This document shows positions 6,541 to 10,875 of a stretch of DNA of 10,875 bases, in pieces. Each line of letters opens with the position of its first letter. Position 1 is the stretch's first letter. Source of the stretch: Tannerellaceae bacterium (GTDB taxonomy: Bacteria > Bacteroidota > Bacteroidia > Bacteroidales > Tannerellaceae); contig JAISRY010000101.1 of assembly GCA_031273385.1 (NCBI GenBank), positions 1 to 10,875 of the forward strand, in the 5' to 3' direction. Below the pieces are notes generated by a model, which searched no databases, was not told where the DNA came from, and was given only the letters and a program-made list of their open reading frames with translations. The position numbers were made by a program, and so were the translations under genes.

Positions 6541-6548
6541 TACTTTTG
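6541..6548 (+). promoter_or_regulatory. Bacteroidota -7 promoter element for the DEAD-box helicase
   Basis: TACTTTTG fits TAnnTTTG exactly. It starts 17 bp after the stop of the preceding gene and ends 21 bp before the helicase ATG, so the mRNA leader would be only about 15 nt. A -33 element would fall at about 6516-6521 on the end of the upstream gene, where no TTTG is seen. The element separates helicase transcription from the oxidoreductase-porin operon, although readthrough is possible because no terminator is visible. Confidence 0.6.
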
Positions 6549-6569
6549 CATGCAATATAAATACAGAAG

Positions 6570-7787
6570 ATGAGATTTGACGAATTAAATTTGGAAGATA
6601 AAGTCCTGGACGGCCTTGATGCCATGGCCTTTCAGGAGACGACGCCCATACAGGAACAGACCATTCCGGTTATTTTAGAGGGGAGGGATATCATTGCCTG
6701 CGCACAGACCGGAACGGGTAAGACGGCGGCATACGTCTTGCCTTTAATCAATGAACTGAGCAAGGGAGAGCATCCCGACGATGTGGTGAACGCGATTATT
6801 ATGGCGCCGACACGCGAACTGGCGCAGCAGATCGACCAGCAGGTCGAGGGGTTCTCCTATTTTATACCGGTTTCGGCCGTCGCCGTTTACGGGGGGACGG
6901 ACGGTGTGGCATGGGAACAGCAAAGACGGGGGCTGGAGAGAGGCGCCGATATTGTGATCGCCACCCCCGGGCGCCTACTGTCGCATATCAAACTGGATAC
7001 GGTCGATTTGTCGCACGTCTCCTATTTTGTGCTTGACGAAGCCGACAGGATGTTGGACATGGGCTTTTACGACGACATTATGATCCTGTACAAATTGTTG
7101 CCGCCCACCTGCCAGATCATTATGTTTTCGGCCACCATGCCTCCCAAGATCAGGACGTTGGCGAAAACGATCCTGAAGAATCCGGCAGAGATAAAGATCG
7201 CCATCTCACGCCCTCCGGAAAGCATCATGCAAACCGCCTACATCTGCTACGATACGCAGAAGATCAGAATACTGGAGGATCTATTCAAGCAGAACCGCCC
7301 CCAGCGGGTGATCGTCTTCTCTTCGTCAAAGGCCAAGGTGAAAGAGCTGGCCTTGACGTTGAAACGGATGAAGCTGAACGTAGCCGCCATGCATTCCGAC
7401 CTGGAGCAGTCGCAGCGGGAAGAGGTGATGAAAGAGTTTAAGAACGGGCATATCGACATCATGGTCGCCACCGACGTGGTTGCCCGCGGGATAGATATCA
7501 ACGATATCAAACTGATCGTCAACTTCGATATCCCGCACGACCCGGAAGACTATGTCCACCGCATCGGGCGTACCGCCAGGGGAACGAACGGCCAGGGGCT
7601 GGCGATCACCTTCGTTGCGATAGAGGAGCAAGCCCAGTTCAAACGGATCGAGAATTTCCTGGAGAAGACCATCTATAAGATCCCGATCGACGCCGCCAAG
7701 TTCGGTGAAACGCCGGACTATACGCCGGAGAAATACAGCCATCTGCGCAGCAGAAAGGGAGGGTACAGGAAAAAGACAAAAAAATGA
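6570..7787 (+). CDS. DEAD-box ATP-dependent RNA helicase (RhlE-like)
   Basis: A 405-residue cytoplasmic RNA helicase that uses ATP to unwind short RNA duplexes in ribosome assembly, RNA decay or translation. All core motifs are present in order: Q motif (TTPIQEQT, 24-31), motif I AQTGTGKT (45-52), Ia PTREL (80-84), GG (108-109), Ib TPGR (132-135), motif II DEAD (156-159), III SAT (187-189), IV VIVFSSS, V TDVVARGID (301-309) and VI HRIGRTAR (330-337). The C-terminus is a short basic tail, RSRKGGYRKKTKK, much shorter than the extensions of some DEAD-box proteins, so RNA-specific targeting would rest on this tail. The start at 6570 gives the typical F-x-E-L N-terminus (MRFDELNLE). It has its own promoter and stands alone between two operons. 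Exact paralogue (RhlE versus another) is uncertain. Confidence 0.95.
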   Translation: MRFDELNLEDKVLDGLDAMAFQETTPIQEQTIPVILEGRDIIACAQTGTGKTAAYVLPLINELSKGEHPDDVVNAIIMAPTRELAQQIDQQVEGFSYFIPVSAVAVYGGTDGVAWEQQRRGLERGADIVIATPGRLLSHIKLDTVDLSHVSYFVLDEADRMLDMGFYDDIMILYKLLPPTCQIIMFSATMPPKIRTLAKTILKNPAEIKIAISRPPESIMQTAYICYDTQKIRILEDLFKQNRPQRVIVFSSSKAKVKELALTLKRMKLNVAAMHSDLEQSQREEVMKEFKNGHIDIMVATDVVARGIDINDIKLIVNFDIPHDPEDYVHRIGRTARGTNGQGLAITFVAIEEQAQFKRIENFLEKTIYKIPIDAAKFGETPDYTPEKYSHLRSRKGGYRKKTKK

Positions 7788-7821
7788 TGCGTATAACCGG
7801 CGGCTTGTGAACAAATATCAT

Positions 7822-7829
7822 TACTTTTG
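7822..7829 (+). promoter_or_regulatory. Bacteroidota -7 promoter element for the dCMP deaminase operon
   Basis: TACTTTTG fits TAnnTTTG. A TTG lies upstream at 7805-7807, but the 14-bp spacing is shorter than usual for a -33 box. The start codon at 7871 is 41 bp downstream of the element, giving a leader of roughly 35 nt that ends in a purine-rich GAGGAAG (7861-7867), one of the few Shine-Dalgarno-like sequences in this window. It probably drives the deaminase, protease and cyclo-ligase genes together. Confidence 0.65.
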
Positions 7830-7870
7830 TCCCGCAGTGTAGAGACACAGGTTATTTTAAGAGGAAGACC

Positions 7871-8305
7871 ATGTACGAAAAAACAGAAAAACAATCCGAA
7901 TTAGACAGGCGTTACTTGCGGATGGCGATGATATGGGCGGAAAACTCCTATTGCAAGCGCCGTCAGGTAGGGGCGTTGATCGTGAAAGAGAACAGGATTA
8001 TTTCGGACGGGTATAACGGGACGCCCTCGGGGTTTGAGAATGTATGCGAAGACGAGCATAACCTGACCAAGCCCTACGTGCTGCACGCCGAAGCGAATGC
8101 GATCACCAAGGTGGCCGCTTCGTCCAACAGCAGTAAGGGGGCGACGATATACGTCACCTCCGCGCCCTGTATCGAGTGTGCCAAGCTGATTATACAGTCC
8201 GGCATTATCCGTGTGGTTTATTCGGAGAAATACCGTGTCGAAGACGGCTGCAACCTGTTGTTGCGAGCCGGCATTGTTTTGGAATATATAGATTTACAAG
8301 AATAA
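7871..8305 (+). CDS. Deoxycytidylate (dCMP) deaminase
   Basis: A 144-residue zinc enzyme of the cytidine/deoxycytidylate deaminase superfamily. It deaminates dCMP to dUMP, the substrate of thymidylate synthase, in the cytoplasm. The zinc site is complete: H72-A-E74 (HAEANA, with E74 as the proton shuttle) and P99-C100-x2-C103 (APCIECAK). Also typical of the ComEB/dCMP deaminase group are the N-terminal RYLRMAMIWAENSYCKRRQVGALIV segment and DGYNGTPSGFEN (46-57), which binds the nucleotide. Length is normal. The ATG at 7871 is preceded by GAGGAAG. It leads an operon: the protease gene starts 6 nt after its stop. A ComEB annotation would be a name by homology; no competence genes are nearby. Confidence 0.95.
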   Translation: MYEKTEKQSELDRRYLRMAMIWAENSYCKRRQVGALIVKENRIISDGYNGTPSGFENVCEDEHNLTKPYVLHAEANAITKVAASSNSSKGATIYVTSAPCIECAKLIIQSGIIRVVYSEKYRVEDGCNLLLRAGIVLEYIDLQE

Positions 8306-8311
8306 TAGAAT

Positions 8312-9982
8312 ATGGGACGAAATAAAACATTGGCCGTTTGGCTTCCGCTGATTATCGCAGTGAGTATCGCATTGGGTATTTTTATCGGGAACGCTTACCT
8401 CTCCGCCAGCCAGGGTAAGCGCCGTATGCATTTTAGCGGCAATAAAATCAATGCCATCCTGGACATCATCAACGAGCAGTATGTCGATACGGTCGACATG
8501 AAGCAATTGGTGGCAAACGTGATCCCCAAAGTCTTTCACGAACTGGATCCCCACTCCGTCTATATTACGGCGGAAGATGCCGAGAGTGTGAACGAAGAGC
8601 TGGAGGGGTCGTTCAGCGGCATAGGGGTGACGTTCAACATGCAAACGGACACGATCCTCGTTATTAGCGTCATACCCGGAGGGCCGTCGGAAAAGGCGGG
8701 GCTGCTGCCTTTCGACCGGATCATTACGATTAACGATTCCCTCTTTTCGGGGCGGAAGCTCGACCAGAACCAGGTGATGAAGAACCTGAGGGGAGCGAAG
8801 AGCAGCACGGTGAAGCTGGGCGTTAAGCGGGGGAACGCATCGGATTTGATCTATTTCGACGTCACCCGCAACGATGTGCCGGTGCACTCGGTCGACGTCG
8901 CCTACGAGGTGAGCAAGGGGATCGGGTATATTAAGGTAAGCAAGTTTGCGCGGACGACCTACAACGAATTTATTACGGCCATCGCCAGGCTGAAACAGGA
9001 GCAATGCACCGCGTTTATTATTGACCTCCGCGGCAATTCGGGCGGTATGATGGATGCCGCCATCAATATGGTAAACGAATTTATGGTGGCCGGACGGCTG
9101 ATCGTCTATACCGAGGGGAAAGCCTTTCCGCGCAGCGACGTCTATGCCAACGGGACGGGGACATGCCAGGATGCGCCTATCGTCGTCCTGACGGACGAAG
9201 GGTCGGCCTCCGCCAGCGAGATATTTGCAGGCGCGATACAGGACAACGACCGCGGGCTGATCATCGGGCGGCGTACCTACGGGAAAGGATTGGTGCAGAC
9301 GCAGATCGGCCTGACCGACGGTTCGCAGCTACGCCTCACCATCGCCCGCTATTATACGCCCTCGGGGCGATCCATTCAAAAAGAGTATGAGCTGGGAAAG
9401 GGCGAGGAGTATGACATGGATATTTACAACCGCTACATGCATGGCGAGTTCTATTCCGCCGACAGTATCAAGATGGATAACCTGCCTAAGTTTGAAACCT
9501 CCATGGGGCGCACCGTATACGGCGGCGGCGGTATTATGCCCGACCTGTTTATCCCACGCGACACCAGCGGTATGACTACCTATTTTAATAACGTCGTCAC
9601 CAGCGGCGTCCTCTACCTCTATGCCCTTGAGTATTCCGACAAGAACCGCGACACCTTTTCGGCGTTCTCCTCCTACCAGGATCTGTACGCCTACCTGAAG
9701 CAACAGCCGCTGATCGCCGACTTCACCGACTTCGCCGCCACCAAAGGAATCAAAAAGCGCCCCGCCCTGATCAACATCTCGAGCGCACTGATAGAGAATC
9801 AGCTACAAGCCTACATCATACGGAACTTCTTTGACGACAATGGCTTCTATCCCATTATCCTCAAAGACGACGAAACGCTGCGCCGCGCCGTTACGGTCAT
9901 CAAGGAGGGGAAATCCAACCCGGCGCTGGACGCTAACTTACTGACTCATGACACTACGCAACAGCAAACGCCTGCTCCGTGA
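8312..9982 (+). CDS. S41 family C-terminal processing peptidase (CtpA/Prc-like) with PDZ domain
   Basis: A 556-residue serine protease of family S41 that cleaves periplasmic substrates near their C-termini. An N-terminal hydrophobic helix (about 7-30) acts as a signal or membrane anchor. A PDZ domain spans roughly residues 85-185, with GSFSGIGVTFN (99-109) and PGGPSEKAGLLPFDRI (122-137). The S41 core follows: DLRGNSGG (238-245), GSASASEIFAGAIQD with the predicted nucleophile S300, and TYGKGLVQ with the general base K325 and Q329. The S300-to-K325 spacing equals that of the E. coli Prc dyad (S452/K477). About 200 residues of C-terminal extension follow, ending in a polar QQQTPAP tail. The gene starts 6 nt after dCMP deaminase and its last 35 bp overlap the cyclo-ligase gene in another frame. 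Substrate unknown. Confidence 0.94.
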   Translation: MGRNKTLAVWLPLIIAVSIALGIFIGNAYLSASQGKRRMHFSGNKINAILDIINEQYVDTVDMKQLVANVIPKVFHELDPHSVYITAEDAESVNEELEGSFSGIGVTFNMQTDTILVISVIPGGPSEKAGLLPFDRIITINDSLFSGRKLDQNQVMKNLRGAKSSTVKLGVKRGNASDLIYFDVTRNDVPVHSVDVAYEVSKGIGYIKVSKFARTTYNEFITAIARLKQEQCTAFIIDLRGNSGGMMDAAINMVNEFMVAGRLIVYTEGKAFPRSDVYANGTGTCQDAPIVVLTDEGSASASEIFAGAIQDNDRGLIIGRRTYGKGLVQTQIGLTDGSQLRLTIARYYTPSGRSIQKEYELGKGEEYDMDIYNRYMHGEFYSADSIKMDNLPKFETSMGRTVYGGGGIMPDLFIPRDTSGMTTYFNNVVTSGVLYLYALEYSDKNRDTFSAFSSYQDLYAYLKQQPLIADFTDFAATKGIKKRPALINISSALIENQLQAYIIRNFFDDNGFYPIILKDDETLRRAVTVIKEGKSNPALDANLLTHDTTQQQTPAP

Positions 9983-10538
9983 AGAGATGGCTTTGCTAAG
10001 GAAAGGGCAGGCGGCGGACACGTTGCATGGCCTTTCGCAGCAAATACTCGACCGGCTGGAACGGCTCGACCTCTTCCGCCGCTCGTCACGCATCGCCCTT
10101 TACCACGCCATCGGCGGAGAGGTGCAAACAGCATTATTTATTGATAAATGGCAAGGGGAAAAGCGCATACTTCTCCCTGTAATCGAAACCGGCGGCCTCC
10201 ATTTTTTCCCTTACGGGGGAAAGGAAAACCTGAAGCCCGGCGCTTACGGTATTCCCGAACCGCTCCACGGCGGGGCGGAAGAGGAGCCGGAGCTTATCAT
10301 CGTACCCGGCGTCGCCTTTGACCGCTCGCTCAACCGTATGGGGAGGGGGAAAGGCTATTACGACCGCTTCCTGCAACGCCGCCCCACCCTACCCCGGATA
10401 GGCCTTTGCTTCGCTTTCCAACTGGTGGAGCATCTTCCCGTCGAACCGTTCGACGTCAAAATGGATCTAATTATTACAGAGCACGAACTAATCGCACCAG
10501 GTTCTCCAGGTCTTCATCCGTCGTATCCCACGAAGTGA
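9948..10538 (+). CDS. 5-formyltetrahydrofolate cyclo-ligase
   Basis: A 196-residue enzyme (MTHFS, also Fau or YgfA) that uses ATP to convert 5-formyl-THF to 5,10-methenyl-THF in the cytoplasm, returning a stored folate to one-carbon metabolism. Visible hallmarks are the basic N-terminus with R/K residues before REEM, IALYHAIGGEVQT (49-61), the PGAYGIPEP substrate loop (97-105), IIVPGVAFD (117-125) and the ATP-binding GRGKGYYDRFL (132-142). The ATG at 9948 keeps the conserved N-terminal helix; a later ATG (residue 14, 9987) would lose it. The start lies inside the protease gene (35-bp overlap), suggesting translational coupling. Family proteins usually end soon after the D-x-I-I-T-E segment (here 173-178), so the last 18 residues, read through a convergent gene's 3' end, are probably a non-conserved tail. 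Confidence 0.94.
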   Translation: MTLRNSKRLLREEMALLRKGQAADTLHGLSQQILDRLERLDLFRRSSRIALYHAIGGEVQTALFIDKWQGEKRILLPVIETGGLHFFPYGGKENLKPGAYGIPEPLHGGAEEEPELIIVPGVAFDRSLNRMGRGKGYYDRFLQRRPTLPRIGLCFAFQLVEHLPVEPFDVKMDLIITEHELIAPGSPGLHPSYPTK

Positions 10539-10875
10539 CTAAGCGCACTTCGTGAATCGCCTCATTCCAATAATAAAAGAAATAATGTTTGGCCAACGCT
10601 TCCGCTACCTCTCCGGGTATCGTGAAGAACAGTTGGTTTGACTCCACCTTTTGCGTAAACTCGACGAAAGGGAGCTCCCCCAGCATGGCGGCCAGCTTTG
10701 CTGCGCTTTGGTTTGCCCGCCTGGCATTTTCCAGCCACAGGCCGTCCAGGTAGGGGATAAACTGGGCGGACAGGTAGCGCATCTTGGAGGCCAACTGTGC
10801 GGACTGCTTCCGGTAATAGGGGATGCTTTCCGTGATTTCGGGGCGAAACGAGAGAACGGCTTCCCCCATCATCAT
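10474..10875 (-). CDS. Threonine aldolase-family PLP enzyme, C-terminal part (runs off the window)
   Basis: The last 133 residues of a PLP-dependent fold-type I enzyme of the low-specificity L-threonine aldolase / beta-eliminating lyase family, which cleaves L-threonine or allo-threonine to glycine and acetaldehyde. The visible part starts at MMMGEAVLSF, which normally follows directly after the GGTKNG motif bearing the PLP lysine, so that lysine should lie just past 10875. Then come the helix IPYYRKQSAQLASKMRYLSAQFIPYL, LWLENARRANQSAAKL, the small C-terminal domain with ESNQLFFTIP, and the ending EVRLVTSWDTTDEDLENLVRLVRAL, all typical of the family. The apparent ATG at the window edge is internal. 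It converges on the cyclo-ligase gene with a 65-bp 3' overlap and no terminator visible. Exact substrate is not determinable from this fragment. Confidence 0.88.
   Translation of the reverse strand: MMMGEAVLSFRPEITESIPYYRKQSAQLASKMRYLSAQFIPYLDGLWLENARRANQSAAKLAAMLGELPFVEFTQKVESNQLFFTIPGEVAEALAKHYFFYYWNEAIHEVRLVTSWDTTDEDLENLVRLVRAL

Noticed and set aside
7788..7821. Possible terminator after the helicase
   Set aside because: The segment has CCGGCGG but no stable stem followed by a T run, so I could not support an intrinsic terminator.
8294..9004. 236-codon minus-strand open frame opposite the S41 protease
   Set aside because: It is antisense to the PDZ region of a clearly identified protease and shows no motifs of its own.

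Overview
The window looks like chromosome from a Bacteroidales bacterium (Bacteroidota). Three promoters match the Bacteroidota -7 element TAnnTTTG, most start codons lack a strong Shine-Dalgarno sequence, and the gene families (a ketoacid:ferredoxin oxidoreductase, a 'putative porin' of the Bacteroidota type, a RhlE-like DEAD-box helicase) fit that group. Coding DNA is GC-rich and intergenic DNA is AT-rich. The genus cannot be fixed from the sequence alone; a Tannerellaceae/Porphyromonadaceae-like anaerobe is a guess.

Region 1-754 has no convincing gene. It is AT-rich and holds a four-copy, 21/22-bp-period direct repeat (103-183) whose linkers are palindromic and change in a compensated way. 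A -7 promoter element at 691-698 precedes the first operon.

Region 755-6523 is one tightly packed plus-strand run. It encodes a four-subunit 2-oxoacid:ferredoxin oxidoreductase in the order delta (two [4Fe-4S]), alpha (VorB-type), a 56-residue two-helix membrane protein, beta (TPP) and gamma. An outer-membrane beta-barrel porin overlaps gamma by 4 bp, and an orphan membrane-anchored periplasmic SBP_bac_3 protein follows. A cytoplasmic redox enzyme, an inner-membrane microprotein, an outer-membrane barrel and a periplasmic binding domain are therefore likely on one transcript. The enzyme converts branched-chain 2-oxoacids or 2-oxoglutarate plus CoA to acyl-CoA, CO2 and reduced ferredoxin, or runs in reverse. 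The link to the envelope genes is unexplained and is the most interesting functional signal here.

Region 6541-7787 is a DEAD-box RNA helicase with its own promoter and a very short leader. Region 7822-10538 is a second operon with its own promoter: dCMP deaminase, S41 C-terminal processing protease and 5-formyltetrahydrofolate cyclo-ligase. The last two genes overlap by 35 bp. The deaminase and cyclo-ligase both feed folate-dependent thymidylate and one-carbon metabolism.

Region 10474-10875 (minus strand) is the C-terminal part of a PLP-dependent threonine aldolase-family enzyme that runs off the window. Its 3' end overlaps the cyclo-ligase gene tail-to-tail by 65 bp. I saw no tRNA, rRNA, CRISPR, complete insertion sequence or convincing intrinsic terminator.
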